Shown here piece by piece: positions 41,071 through 50,272 of a stretch of 64,000 nt of DNA. Where the stretch lies: the NCBI GenBank assembly GCA_949948715.1, contig CATLGW010000002.1, positions 51,486-115,485 of the forward strand, read 5' to 3'. How positions within the stretch are numbered: position 1 is the first letter of the stretch; the number at the start of each line of letters is the position of its first letter. The translations under genes were made by a program, and so were the position numbers. The notes under the pieces are model-generated. The model made no database searches, had not been told where the DNA came from, and was given only the letters and a program-made list of their open reading frames with translations. The DNA comes from an uncultured Lachnospiraceae bacterium. GTDB taxonomy: Bacteria > Bacillota > Clostridia > Lachnospirales > Lachnospiraceae.

Positions 41071-41220
41071 CATCCCTCCTGTACTCTTTTGTCCGTGCCC
41101 ATAAAGAATGCGCGCTTATTCCAAATGAGCGTAAAACAAAGCAATAAAATAGTTGGTAACATCGGCTGAACCAGCCAGATAAGAAGCACCCGGAAAAGAC
41201 GTTTCCAAGTGATGAAGTTT

Positions 41221-41249
41221 ACTATACACCATTCTCCCGCCACTGTCAA
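41221..41249 (-). promoter_or_regulatory. Promoter of the Tad pilus operon
   Basis: On the minus strand TTGACA (41244-41249) and TATAGT (41221-41226) are 17 bp apart. The leader to cpaF is about 145 nt. No terminator was found between this promoter and the prepilin peptidase gene, so the whole 10-kb set probably shares it. Confidence 0.75.
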
Positions 41250-41361
41250 GCAGAAATCTGTCTTTTGTCAAAGATATGAAAATATATTTCGGCACGCGAA
41301 TTTTTCAGACTGCCCGTCGTTTCAAATTGTCTCCCATATTCTGTTTCAGGCAGCGGGAAGC

Positions 41362-41384
41362 CTGCTTGGGGAAAGACCAAGCAG
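41362..41384 (-). terminator. Hairpin after the 67-residue membrane gene
   Basis: CTGCTTGG and CCAAGCAG form a perfect 8-bp stem about 18 bp past the stop of the gene at 41402. The T tract is weak, so termination is uncertain. Confidence 0.35.
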
Positions 41385-41401
41385 TTCTCGGTCCGTTTGA
41401 A

Positions 41402-41605
41402 TTATTTGTCTTTCTTCTTGATCGCATCAATAATCCAGCAGGTACACAACACCATAACAATAACAAGTAAAAGTCCGGTAAATCCCACGGCTCCAACCGT
41501 CAGGTCATCGGACATAAAAGGAAAAAATCCTAACATTGCACCCGCATACCATAAAACGATATACAAAACAATCATAAAGATTGCATTTCTTTCAATATCC
41601 TTCAC
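41402..41605 (-). CDS. Small two-helix membrane protein
   Basis: A 67-residue protein starting at GTG 41605, with AAGGAG seven bases upstream. Two hydrophobic helices are IFMIVLYIVLWYAGAMLGFF and GAVGFTGLLLVIVMVLCTCWII, ending in KKKDK. A short loop with SDDLTV joins them. The positive C-terminus implies both ends face the cytoplasm. No family was recognised. It lies alone upstream of the Tad operon, on the same strand but separated by the cpaF promoter. Confidence 0.55.
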   Translation of the reverse strand: MKDIERNAIFMIVLYIVLWYAGAMLGFFPFMSDDLTVGAVGFTGLLLVIVMVLCTCWIIDAIKKKDK

Positions 41606-41949
41606 AGCGATTCTCCTTTTCAGATTCCGTTTTTAATGAAATGCTCTGTCATTTTAAATCACAACAGCCCTTCCTCCATTCGAAGCTTCCGTTTATCCCG
41701 GCTTGCCACCGTCAAAGCCAAGTCGAATATACGTCTATTTGGCTTCCCCTTCCGAAAGCCGCCTATGCAAATATTTTGAAGATTTGCGGTTATTGACTAT
41801 CCTGTGAAAAGACCCGCTTACCAATTCAACATAGATATTTCCCCTTATTGCTCTTTTTCCTTCACTATGGTATAATAACTTTACCATAGCAGAATGTCGG
41901 CCAGGATTACCCTGTCGGCACAAAATTTAATTCTAACAGGAGGCTCAAC
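41606..41949. other. Intergenic stretch carrying the promoter of the 40-residue gene
   Basis: Apart from the promoter at 41848-41876 and the ribosome site at about 41937-41944, I saw no gene or clear structure here. The AT content is higher than that of the coding neighbours. Confidence 0.4.
41848..41876 (+). promoter_or_regulatory. Promoter of the 40-residue membrane protein gene
   Basis: TTGCTC (41848-41853) and a perfect TATAAT (41871-41876) are separated by 17 bp, about 70 nt before the ATG at 41950. Confidence 0.7.
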
Positions 41950-42072
41950 ATGAGTGGTATGTTCTTTTTATTGGCAGGCGGTCTTGTAATCATCATTATC
42001 GCCGTGGTGATAGCGGTGGTTTCCTCCGTGGTGTCCGCAGTGGCGGCAGACCAGGACGGCGGTGAGGATTAA
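41950..42072 (+). CDS. Very small single-pass membrane protein, 40 residues
   Basis: The frame starts MSGMFFLLAGGLVIIIIAVV at ATG 41950, with a near-perfect AGGAGG six bases upstream and a consensus promoter. One long hydrophobic helix fills most of the protein, followed by the acidic tail ADQDGGED. Such architecture is seen in regulatory membrane microproteins, but no family was recognised. Its stop codon abuts the stop of the convergent serine hydrolase gene with no bases between, which argues that the frame is genuinely under selection or tightly arranged. Confidence 0.6.
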   Translation: MSGMFFLLAGGLVIIIIAVVIAVVSSVVSAVAADQDGGED

Positions 42073-43257
42073 TCACTCCTTTAAATCGGCGTAAGTGGCC
42101 ATGCGGAGCTTTCTGATCTCCGGAAGGGCTCCCACGTTCCCGGCGTTGCACCGCTGTATGAAGTACATCAAAATCATATCGTCGGCGGGATCCATGGTCA
42201 CATAATTTCCCATCCAGCCATCCCAGCCAAACTCTCCCAGGGAACCGTTGCTGCCCGCAGCGCCCTGGTCTGTCAGTACGCGCATGAGACAGCCGTACCC
42301 GTACCCCTTCAGGCTGTCCCAATTCAGGCTTATCCGCTGCGAGGCGTTCAGCCGGTTCTGCGTCATAAATCCTACGGTCTTCTCCCCCAGTATCCTCTTT
42401 CCCCCGAAGCTCCCCCCATGGAGCATCATCAGCGCAAAATGACTGTAGTCCTCCAGAGTGGAGGTCAGGCCCGCGCCGCCGGATTCGAAAGCCACATCCT
42501 CGCCGTAGTATTCTCCAAGCTGGCATCCCTCAAAGGGCAGAAGTACACCCAAATCCTCATGCCACTCATAGGCCTGGGCAAAGCGGGATAACTTTTCCCC
42601 GGGCACAAAGAAACCTGTATCCCGCATTTCCAAGGGAGTAAACAGTTCCTCTCTCAAAAATTCCCCGAAGCTCACGCCGGACACCCGCTCGATCACACCC
42701 CCCAGCACATCCGCCGACAATCCGTACATCCATCTCTCCCCCGGCTGGAAGCACAGAGGGATTCGGCCGATGCGCTCCAGGTATTCCTGGGTGTCCACCC
42801 GCTCCCCCTTTTTCCTCCTGTCGATCAGCTCCCGAAACAGACTGTCCATCATTCTGCCCGGGGCATGGTTTTCGTCGGGATAAGGGATGCCGGAGGTCAT
42901 GTTTAACATATCCCACAGGGTGCTGTCACGCTCTGCGGGCAGGGTATCTCCCCCGTCATTCCACACCCTCTGTCCCTGGAAGGAGGGCAGATACTTTGAC
43001 ACCGGATCCCACAGATCAAGCTCACCGCGCTCCGCCAAAATCATAACCGCCGCCGCGGTGATGGGCTTGGTCATGGAAAACAGACGGATTATGGTGTCCT
43101 TTCCCATGGCAATCCCTCTCTCCGCATCCGCCTGGCCGCAGGCAAAAAAGTACTTTTCCTGCCCGCGGTGGAGCACCATGGCGCTGGCCCCCTTCACAAA
43201 TCCGGATTCTACCTGCCTTCTCAGAATTTCATCCATTGTCCGCCTGTAATCAAACAT
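42073..43257 (-). CDS. Beta-lactamase-family serine hydrolase
   Basis: A 394-residue class C beta-lactamase/DD-peptidase fold protein. The catalytic SxxK is SMTK in IRLFSMTKPITAAAV (about residue 65). The Tyr of the second motif is in WMYGLSADVLGGVI, and the third motif region is GWDGWMGNYVT. No signal peptide is present, so it is probably cytoplasmic, as with many esterase-like members. The substrate, peptide, ester or lactam, is unknown. ATG 43257 is chosen with GGAGG close upstream; 43269 is possible. It is convergent with the 40-residue gene at zero distance and lies 98 nt from the GH51 gene. Confidence 0.85.
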   Translation of the reverse strand: MFDYRRTMDEILRRQVESGFVKGASAMVLHRGQEKYFFACGQADAERGIAMGKDTIIRLFSMTKPITAAAVMILAERGELDLWDPVSKYLPSFQGQRVWNDGGDTLPAERDSTLWDMLNMTSGIPYPDENHAPGRMMDSLFRELIDRRKKGERVDTQEYLERIGRIPLCFQPGERWMYGLSADVLGGVIERVSGVSFGEFLREELFTPLEMRDTGFFVPGEKLSRFAQAYEWHEDLGVLLPFEGCQLGEYYGEDVAFESGGAGLTSTLEDYSHFALMMLHGGSFGGKRILGEKTVGFMTQNRLNASQRISLNWDSLKGYGYGCLMRVLTDQGAAGSNGSLGEFGWDGWMGNYVTMDPADDMILMYFIQRCNAGNVGALPEIRKLRMATYADLKE

Positions 43258-43355
43258 AATCCTCCGCATCCTTTCTTCCGCAATACAATTCTTTACTTCC
43301 GCAAGCTAAGGGGAAGCCTTCCAGCCTGCCTTCCTCTCTTTGGCCCTTACGGATA

Positions 43356-44852
43356 TTACACCGTCACCTCAAGATGCAGCACGCTGCAGGCAGGAAGGGT
43401 GAAATTCACCCGGTTCCCTGCTGCCTCCACATCCCCAAAGGCTTCCGCGTGTACCCTTTCAGGCTCGTCAAAGGTATTATGCTCCCTCATGCCGCCCTTC
43501 AGGACAGTTCCCTTCACGGACTTCACAGACGCATCCGCAAAGATCCCCTCTATCTGCGCGCTGTCCTCCAGGGAGAGATTGGTCAGGGTCACATGAACCT
43601 TGCCGTCCCTGCCCAGGGAGGCGGATTCCGTCAGATTGGGAACCATAAATTCCTCCTCCAGGCCAATCCGGCCGGTCTCCACGGAGGACTCCAGGAGCTC
43701 CCCGTCCTGATGATCCCGGTACATGTGGAACACATGCCAGGTGGGCGTCTTCACCATCCGCTGGCCCTCCGTCAGCACCACCGCCTGCAGCACATTGACC
43801 ATCTGGGCAATGTTGGCCATCTTCACCCTGTCACAATGCTTGTTGAACAGGTTCAGATTGATGCCCGCCACCAGAGCGTCCCGCATGGTGTTCTGCTGAT
43901 AGAGGAAGCCCGGATTCGTCCCCGGCTCCACGTCATACCAGGTTCCCCACTCGTCGATAATCATGCCCAGCTTCTTCTCAGGGTCATACTGATCCATGAT
44001 GGCCCCGTGGCGCTCGATCAGAGTCTCCATAAAAAGAGTGCGGTTTAAAGTGCGGTACCAATCCTTCTCGTCAAACTCGGTGGAGGAACCCTTCTTGCCC
44101 CAGTCTCCGGTGGGCAGAGTATAGTAGTGCAGCGACAGTCCGTTCATAAACCCGCTCCCGTGGTCGAAGACCGTCTCCAAAACCTTGTCCGTCCAGTGAT
44201 AATCCCCCGCGTTGGCTCCGCAGGCAATCTTGTAGATAGGCGCCTTGGGGTCGTAGCCCCGCACATAAGTCTGATATCTGCGGTACAGATCGCCGTAATA
44301 CTCCGGGCGCATATTTCCCCCGCAGCCCCAGCTCTCATTTCCCACCCCAAAATAATCGATCTTCCAGGGCTCCTCATGTCCGTTTGCCTTCCTCAGGTCG
44401 GCCATGGGAGACACCCCCTTGAAGGTCAGGTACTCCACCCACTCGCTCATCTCCTGGACGGTGCCGCTTCCCAAGTTTCCGTTTATGTAGCTCTTGCAGC
44501 CAAGCTGTCTGCACAGCTCCATAAATTCATGGGTGCCGAAGCTGTTGTCCTCCACCACGCCGCCCCAGTGGGTGTTGATCATCTTCTTTCGCTTATCCTT
44601 TTCGCCGATGCCGTCCTTCCAGTGATACTCGTCGGCAAAACAGCCTCCGGGCCAGCGCAGTACCGGCACACGGATTTCCTTCAGGGCCTCCACCACATCC
44701 CTGCGCATACCGTTCTCATTGGGAATATCGGAGTCCTCCCCCACATAAATGCCCTCATAAATGCAGCGTCCCAGATGCTCGGAAAAATGTCCCTGCAGCT
44801 CCGGATTCAAATGTCCCTTTTTTACATTCGGATTCACGTACAATTTTGCCAT
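43356..44852 (-). CDS. Alpha-L-arabinofuranosidase, GH51
   Basis: A 498-residue intracellular GH51 enzyme that releases arabinofuranosyl residues from arabinan or arabinoxylan fragments. It begins [20 protein letters not shown], with [18 protein letters not shown] and [15 protein letters not shown]. The acid/base Glu is in [13 protein letters not shown] (about residue 170) and the nucleophile Glu in [12 protein letters not shown] (about 295). A C-terminal beta domain is present. No signal peptide. A promoter at 44888-44916 drives it, divergent from the GH2 gene. It belongs to the arabinose cluster. Confidence 0.93.
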   Translation of the reverse strand: MAKLYVNPNVKKGHLNPELQGHFSEHLGRCIYEGIYVGEDSDIPNENGMRRDVVEALKEIRVPVLRWPGGCFADEYHWKDGIGEKDKRKKMINTHWGGVVEDNSFGTHEFMELCRQLGCKSYINGNLGSGTVQEMSEWVEYLTFKGVSPMADLRKANGHEEPWKIDYFGVGNESWGCGGNMRPEYYGDLYRRYQTYVRGYDPKAPIYKIACGANAGDYHWTDKVLETVFDHGSGFMNGLSLHYYTLPTGDWGKKGSSTEFDEKDWYRTLNRTLFMETLIERHGAIMDQYDPEKKLGMIIDEWGTWYDVEPGTNPGFLYQQNTMRDALVAGINLNLFNKHCDRVKMANIAQMVNVLQAVVLTEGQRMVKTPTWHVFHMYRDHQDGELLESSVETGRIGLEEEFMVPNLTESASLGRDGKVHVTLTNLSLEDSAQIEGIFADASVKSVKGTVLKGGMREHNTFDEPERVHAEAFGDVEAAGNRVNFTLPACSVLHLEVTV

Positions 44853-44887
44853 GCTTTACTTTCTCCTTTATGCTTGTCAATAATTTA

Positions 44888-44916
44888 AGTCTATGCCCAC
44901 CGGCCGGAAATGTCAA
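44888..44916 (-). promoter_or_regulatory. Promoter of the GH51 gene
   Basis: On the minus strand TTGACA (44911-44916) and TAGACT (44888-44893) are 17 bp apart. Confidence 0.65.
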
Positions 44917-44971
44917 AGAAAATCTGTGAAAAATTGAAATGATTCCGCGAAAACTTGAAGCCTGAAATAAG

Positions 44972-45001
44972 TTGAATTTCCCATATGTCCTATGGTATAC
45001 T
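44972..45001 (+). promoter_or_regulatory. Promoter of the GH2 gene
   Basis: TTGAAT (44972-44977) and TATACT (44996-45001) are 18 bp apart. The leader to the GH2 ATG is about 70 nt. Confidence 0.6.
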
Positions 45002-45078
45002 GTAAACCGCCAAATTGAAATTTACAGAATTGGATATACTTTTATATCATCTTTTTACCGAGGGGACAGGGGGTATTT

Positions 45079-46974
45079 ATGAATCTTAAAGAAGCCATAG
45101 GCAGTCTGCATCAGGAGCATCCGGAAGATACCGTCAAACCGCTCTACACTCCCTGGGGGGAGAATCTGGACAGAGACCGTGTCTGGCCGGAATATCCCCG
45201 CCCTCAGCTTGTGCGGGAGCAGTTCGAGACTCTGAACGGGGAATGGGATTACTGCATCGTTCCCTTAGAGGACACATCGGTGGTCCCCGGCAAAAGACTG
45301 CCCCGGCCGGGCAAAATTCTGGTGCCCTTCTCCCCCGAAGCCCTGCTGTCCGGCGTGGGAAGACAGCTAAAACCGGAGGAATACCTGTGGTATCAGCGCT
45401 CCCTCTCCTTTTCCCAGATGGAGCACGCCAGAAAAAAGCAGCTTGGGAGACGCTGTCTCCTTCACTTTGACGCGGTGGATCAGCAGGCCGTGGTCTATCT
45501 GGACGGCCGCAGGATCGCTTCCCATCTGGGCGGTTATCTGCCCTTCACGGTGGATATTACAGATTATCTGTCGAACCGTCCCTCCCTGCTGCAGGTGAGG
45601 GTGCGGGACGAGAGCGATTCCTCCCATCACACCCGGGGCAAGCAGACTCTGAATAGAGGCGGTATGTTCTACACTGCCCAGAGCGGCATCTGGCAGAGCG
45701 TATGGTATGAGTGGGTGCCCCAGAATTACATTGAAGACTTCCGTATTACCCCGGATTACGACAGCGGCTCCGTGGAAATTCGCCTCGTCTCAAAGAAGGC
45801 CTTTCAGAACCTGTCCTTTCAGCCCCAGGACCGGGACTTCCCCTTTGAGATCCAAATCCATAAAGGGGAAGGGAACCCGGCGCAGGACGCAACTCCCCCG
45901 GATGTTCCTCACCAGGACTCCCCCCGCGTATATACCACCCTCCGGGTCAGATTTTCAGACGGCAGCTTCCGCCCCTGGAGTCCGGAGGACCCTTACCTGT
46001 ACCCCTTCACTCTGACAGCGGACGAGGATAGGGTGGAAAGCTATTTCGCCATGCGCTCCTACACGGTGGAGCGGGACGAGAGGGACATCCCCCGGTTCTG
46101 CTTAAACCATAAGCCCTACTTTCTGCACGGACTGCTGGACCAGGGCTATTGGTCGGACGGCCTGATGACCGCCCCCTGCGACGAAGCCTTTATTTTTGAC
46201 ATTGAGCTGGCCAAAAGGCACGGCTTTAATATGCTGAGAAAACACATTAAGATTGAACCCCTGCGCTGGTATCATCACTGCGACAGGCTGGGCATGATCG
46301 TATGGCAGGACATGGTCAGCGGCGGAACCAACTACCATATGCCGCTGGTGTGCTATCTGCCCACGCTTTTTCCCCATATATCCCGCCATACAAAGGACCA
46401 TCACTACCGCCTGTTTTCCCGGGCGGACGAGGAGGGGCGGCAGTCCTGGGAACAGGAATGCCGGGACACCATCCGCCATCTTTACAGCGTGCCCTCCCTG
46501 GCCGTGTGGGTGCCTTTTAACGAGGGCTGGGGCCAATTCGACGCGGCGCGCATCGCCGGGATGGTGCGGGAGCAGGATCCCACCCGCCCCATCGACCACG
46601 CCAGCGGCTGGTTCGACCAAAGAGGGGGGGATTTCCGCAGCATTCACAATTATTTTCGCCCCCTGCGGGTAAAGCACGACGGAACTCGGGCCTATGTCAT
46701 CTCGGAGTACGGCGGCTACGCATGCCATATCCCGGAGCATGCCGCAGTGGACAGAGTCTACGGCTACCAGAGGTACGGCTCCCCCGGTGAGATGGAGGCT
46801 GCCTTTTGCCGGCTGCTTCGGGAACAGTTGTTTCCCCTGGTGGAAAAGGGCCTGAGCGGTGCCGTCTACACCCAGCTCTCGGATGTGGAGGAAGAGGTCA
46901 ACGGACTGGTAACCTATGACCGCAGAGTGATAAAGATTTCGGAGCAGGCCGGAAACAGAGAGCCTCTTCTTTAA
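45079..46974 (+). CDS. Glycoside hydrolase family 2 protein
   Basis: A 631-residue GH2 enzyme with an N-terminal sugar-binding domain (about 50-220), an immunoglobulin-like domain, and a TIM barrel from about 330. The acid/base Glu lies in VWVPFNEGWGQFD and the nucleophile Glu in AYVISEYGGYACH; the barrel starts FLHGLLDQGYWSDGL. The specificity, beta-galactosidase, glucuronidase, mannosidase or arabinosidase-like, cannot be read from sequence. No signal peptide. A run of Gs (GGGGG) five bases before ATG 45079 serves as ribosome site. It is divergent from GH51 and ends before a bidirectional terminator. Confidence 0.88.
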   Translation: MNLKEAIGSLHQEHPEDTVKPLYTPWGENLDRDRVWPEYPRPQLVREQFETLNGEWDYCIVPLEDTSVVPGKRLPRPGKILVPFSPEALLSGVGRQLKPEEYLWYQRSLSFSQMEHARKKQLGRRCLLHFDAVDQQAVVYLDGRRIASHLGGYLPFTVDITDYLSNRPSLLQVRVRDESDSSHHTRGKQTLNRGGMFYTAQSGIWQSVWYEWVPQNYIEDFRITPDYDSGSVEIRLVSKKAFQNLSFQPQDRDFPFEIQIHKGEGNPAQDATPPDVPHQDSPRVYTTLRVRFSDGSFRPWSPEDPYLYPFTLTADEDRVESYFAMRSYTVERDERDIPRFCLNHKPYFLHGLLDQGYWSDGLMTAPCDEAFIFDIELAKRHGFNMLRKHIKIEPLRWYHHCDRLGMIVWQDMVSGGTNYHMPLVCYLPTLFPHISRHTKDHHYRLFSRADEEGRQSWEQECRDTIRHLYSVPSLAVWVPFNEGWGQFDAARIAGMVREQDPTRPIDHASGWFDQRGGDFRSIHNYFRPLRVKHDGTRAYVISEYGGYACHIPEHAAVDRVYGYQRYGSPGEMEAAFCRLLREQLFPLVEKGLSGAVYTQLSDVEEEVNGLVTYDRRVIKISEQAGNREPLL

Positions 46975-47052
46975 CGGCAGACACCGGGGGGAAATGCTGC
47001 CGGGCCCTGCCGGAGGGATGGCAGGCTTTCACCCGCCAACGGGAAAGGGCAC

Positions 47053-47093
47053 AAAAAGCCGGGACCGCCCCATTGGGGCAGACCCGGCTTTTT
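47053..47093. terminator. Bidirectional terminator between GH2 and isomerase genes
   Basis: AAAAAGCCGGG and CCCGGCTTTTT pair as the outer stem, with an inner GCCCC/GGGGC stem around ATT. A and T tracts flank both sides, between two convergent genes. Confidence 0.85.
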
Positions 47094-47132
47094 CGCTCCT
47101 TCAAAGGAAACAGCGCCTTTATCAGTCCCTTT

Positions 47133-48617
47133 TTACGCGAAGGGATTCTCCGTGGGATACGGCAGCCCCTTAGGCTGATTGTAATTCAAATCCTCCACAG
47201 GCACGCCCACATACTTGAACACCTCATACAAAGCCTTGCCAAAATGTCCGAAAGCCACCGCGCCGTGATGAGGATAATTCTTCTCGATCAGCACATGGCG
47301 GTAGAAACGTCCCATCTCGGGAATCGCAAACACGCCGATGCTTCCGAAGGACTTGGACGCCACAGGCAGCACCTCGCCCTGGGCGATGTAAGCCCGCAGC
47401 TTGCAGTCAGCCGTGGACTGCAGACGGTAGAAGGTGATCTCACCGGGAGCGATATCTCCCTCAAGGGTGCCGTTGGTCACCTCCACGGGAAGACTTCTGG
47501 CCATAATCTTCTGATACTTCATGCTGCAGGAAGCCAGCTTTCTGGAGCAGGTGTTTCCGCAGTGGAAGCCCATGAAGGTATCCTTGTGAGTGTAATTAAA
47601 TTTATCCTTGATCGCCTCGTCAAACATATCTCCGGGCACGGAGTTGTTGATATCCAGCAGAGTGACCGCGTCCTCGCTGACGCAGGCGCCGATGAACTCG
47701 CTCAGACAGCCGTAGATATCCACCTCGCAGCTCACGGGGATTCCCATGCCGGTGAGGCGGCTGTTCACATAGCAGGGAACAAAGCCGAACTGCGTCTGGA
47801 AAGCGGGCCAGCACTTGCCGGCGATGGCAACATACTTGCGGTATCCTCTGTGAGCCTCCACCCAGTCAAGCAGTGTCAGCTCGTACTGAGCCAGCTTGGG
47901 CAGCACCTCGGGCTTCATGTTTCCCGCGCCCAGTTCCTCCTCCATCTCCTTGACCTTGGCGGGAATCCGCTCGTCGCCCTCGTGCTTGTTGAACGCCTCG
48001 AACAAATCCAACTCGGAGTTCTCCTCGATCTCCACACCCAGATTGTAGAGCTGCTTGATAGGCGCATTGCAGGCCAGGAAGTTGAGGGGCCTGGGGCCAA
48101 AGGAAATGATCTTCAGATCATTCAGGCCGATGATGGCTCTGGCAATGGGCAGGAATTCGTGCAGCATATCCGCGCACTCACTGGCGGTGCCCACAGGGTA
48201 CTCGGGAATATATGCCTTCACGTTTCTCAGTTTGAGATTATAGCTGGCGTTGAGCATACCGCAGTACGCGTCTCCTCTGCCGTCCATCAGATCCGCCTGG
48301 CTCTCCTCCGCAGCCGCCACAAACATGGAAGGGCCGTCAAAATGCTTTGCCAGCAGCGTCTCGGAAATCTCGGGACCGAAGTTTCCCAGATACACACACA
48401 GAGCGTTGCATCCGGCCTTCTTGATATCCTCCAGGGCCTGCACCATATGTATCTCGCTCTCAACGATACACACCGGACACTCATAAATGTCGGCAGCGTC
48501 ATACTTGTCAGCGTAGGCCTTGATCAGGGCCTTTCTTCTGTTGACCGAGAGACTTTCCGGGAAGCAGTCGCGGCTCACGGCCACAATTCCCAATTTCACC
48601 TTTGGTAAGTTGTTCAT
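47133..48617 (-). CDS. Sugar isomerase, L-fucose/L-arabinose isomerase family (COG2407)
   Basis: A 494-residue aldose-ketose isomerase of the FucI/AraA fold. It begins PKVKLGIVAVSRDCFPESLS, with CVYLGNFGPEISETLL and a C-terminal VLIEKNYPHHGAVAFGHFG, where the His and Glu residues are typical metal or active-site positions. Context with a xylulokinase-type kinase and arabinosidases points to arabinose (or xylose) to pentulose isomerisation. Family members differ in sugar, so no symbol is given. AAGGAGG lies before ATG 48617. It follows the kinase gene with a 103-nt gap and may share its promoter. Confidence 0.8.
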   Translation of the reverse strand: MNNLPKVKLGIVAVSRDCFPESLSVNRRKALIKAYADKYDAADIYECPVCIVESEIHMVQALEDIKKAGCNALCVYLGNFGPEISETLLAKHFDGPSMFVAAAEESQADLMDGRGDAYCGMLNASYNLKLRNVKAYIPEYPVGTASECADMLHEFLPIARAIIGLNDLKIISFGPRPLNFLACNAPIKQLYNLGVEIEENSELDLFEAFNKHEGDERIPAKVKEMEEELGAGNMKPEVLPKLAQYELTLLDWVEAHRGYRKYVAIAGKCWPAFQTQFGFVPCYVNSRLTGMGIPVSCEVDIYGCLSEFIGACVSEDAVTLLDINNSVPGDMFDEAIKDKFNYTHKDTFMGFHCGNTCSRKLASCSMKYQKIMARSLPVEVTNGTLEGDIAPGEITFYRLQSTADCKLRAYIAQGEVLPVASKSFGSIGVFAIPEMGRFYRHVLIEKNYPHHGAVAFGHFGKALYEVFKYVGVPVEDLNYNQPKGLPYPTENPFA

Positions 48618-48720
48618 AACTCACATCCTCCTTCTAAACTTATAAACTTAAGAAGCCCAAAAACAGGCATTTCTTTGTTCCCATATATCTTAGGTTAACA
48701 GTTCCCTATCCGCCCTCGGA

Positions 48721-50196
48721 TTATTTCCCCGCCAGGATATCGAACACAGGCTTGCAGGCCGGATAGATCTCCTTGAATTCGTTATAGCGGGCCTCGTACT
48801 TTGCCACCAGATCAGGATCGGGCTCCACGGTCTCCACCACCTTCACCACTTTGGCCGCGATTTCCTCCACGCTCGCATACTCGCCGCAGGCCACCGCCGC
48901 CAGCATGGCTCCGCCCAGGGCAGGTCCCTCCTCGCTCTCGATGATGTCCACCTTGAGATTCAAAATATTGGCCACAATACGCCGCCACAGCGGGCTCTTT
49001 GCCCCGCCGCCGCAGATCTTGGTGCGGGTAAGCCGAATTCCCAGGGACTTTGCCACCTCCAGGGAATCCCTGAGCGCAAATGCCACCCCCTCCAGCACCG
49101 CCTGGGTCATGTCCCCCCGGGAGGTGTCCATGGTCATGCCGATAAAGGTTCCCCTGGCGTTGGGATTATTGTGAGGGGAACGCTCCCCCATGAGATAGGG
49201 CAGGAAATAGACATGGTTCTCCCCCAGCCCTGTTATCTGCTTCTGCTCCGCCGCGTAATCCCCCGTGCCCACAATGCCGTCCATCCACCATTTGTTGCAG
49301 GATGCCGCAGAGAGCATACATCCCATCAGATGATAGCTTCCGTCCGCATGAGCGAAGGAATGCAGCGCATTGAATCGGTCCACCCCGAAATTCCGGGAGG
49401 ATATGAAAACAGTGCCGCTGGTGCCCAGGGAGATATTGCACATATTGTCCCCCACGGTTCCGGTGCCCACGGCCGCCGCCGCATTATCCCCGGCTCCCGC
49501 CGCCACAGCAACCGACTCCGGAATGCCCAGCTCTTTTGCCACCTGGGGCAGCACGCAGCCCACCTTCTCATAGCTCTCAAAGCATTTGGCCAACTGTTCT
49601 TCCCGGATGCCGCAGATCCCGCACATCTCCTTAGACCAGCAGCGGTTCTTCACGTCAAACAATAACATACCGGAAGCGTCCGACACATCCGTGCAGTGCA
49701 CTCCCGTAAGCCGGTACGCGATGTAATCCTTGGGCAGCATGATCTTCTCAATGCGGGCAAAATTCTCCGGCTCATGCTTTTTCATCCACAGCAGCTTTGG
49801 CGCAGTAAACCCGGTAAAGGCAATGTTTGCCGTATACTCAGACAGCTTTTCCCTGCCGATTTCATGGTTCAGATAATCGCACTCCTCCGCCGTCCTGCCG
49901 TCGTTCCAGAGTATCGCGGGACGGATGACTTGATCCGACTTGTCCAGAACTACCAGACCGTGCATCTGTCCGCCGAAGCTGATGCCCGCCACCTGGCTTT
50001 TGTCCGCGCCCTGTAAAAGCTCCCCGATTCCCGCCAGGGTCTGCTCATACCAGTCCTCCGGATGCTGCTCCGACCACCCGGGGTGCGGGAAGTAAAGGGG
50101 ATATTCTCTGGATACGATATTGCGGATCTTCCCCTCGCTGTCCATCAGCAGAAGCTTCACCGCGGACGTCCCCAAATCAACACCTATGTACAGCAT
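48721..50196 (-). CDS. xylB: Xylulokinase-type FGGY kinase
   Basis: A 491-residue FGGY carbohydrate kinase. The phosphate-binding start LYIGVDLGTSAVKLLLMD, ISFGGQMHGLVVLD, the catalytic Asp region WNDGRTAEECDYL, and NISLGTSGTVFISS match XylB. The second signature MGERSPHNNPNARGTFIGM and CGGGAKSPLWRRIVANIL lie in the C-terminal domain. It phosphorylates D-xylulose in the standard family; ribulose is possible given the arabinose context. GGAGGTGG lies before ATG 50196. A promoter sits in the short gap to the GH127 gene. The isomerase downstream supplies the pentulose. Confidence 0.88.
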   Translation of the reverse strand: MLYIGVDLGTSAVKLLLMDSEGKIRNIVSREYPLYFPHPGWSEQHPEDWYEQTLAGIGELLQGADKSQVAGISFGGQMHGLVVLDKSDQVIRPAILWNDGRTAEECDYLNHEIGREKLSEYTANIAFTGFTAPKLLWMKKHEPENFARIEKIMLPKDYIAYRLTGVHCTDVSDASGMLLFDVKNRCWSKEMCGICGIREEQLAKCFESYEKVGCVLPQVAKELGIPESVAVAAGAGDNAAAAVGTGTVGDNMCNISLGTSGTVFISSRNFGVDRFNALHSFAHADGSYHLMGCMLSAASCNKWWMDGIVGTGDYAAEQKQITGLGENHVYFLPYLMGERSPHNNPNARGTFIGMTMDTSRGDMTQAVLEGVAFALRDSLEVAKSLGIRLTRTKICGGGAKSPLWRRIVANILNLKVDIIESEEGPALGGAMLAAVACGEYASVEEIAAKVVKVVETVEPDPDLVAKYEARYNEFKEIYPACKPVFDILAGK

Positions 50197-50243
50197 ATGC
50201 CACCTCCGTTATATAGTTTCTCAAAAAATCGTTTCACACTTAT

Positions 50244-50272
50244 ATCATAGTGGGAAAAGCGGAAAAAATCAA
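50244..50272 (-). promoter_or_regulatory. Promoter of the kinase-isomerase pair
   Basis: On the minus strand TTGATT (50267-50272) and TATGAT (50244-50249) are 17 bp apart. The -35 overlaps the GH127 stop codon. Confidence 0.6.

Noticed and set aside
47073..48608. 511-codon plus-strand ORF antisense to the isomerase
   Set aside because: Antisense of a well-supported gene, rich in His and Leu as typical of GC-rich shadows.
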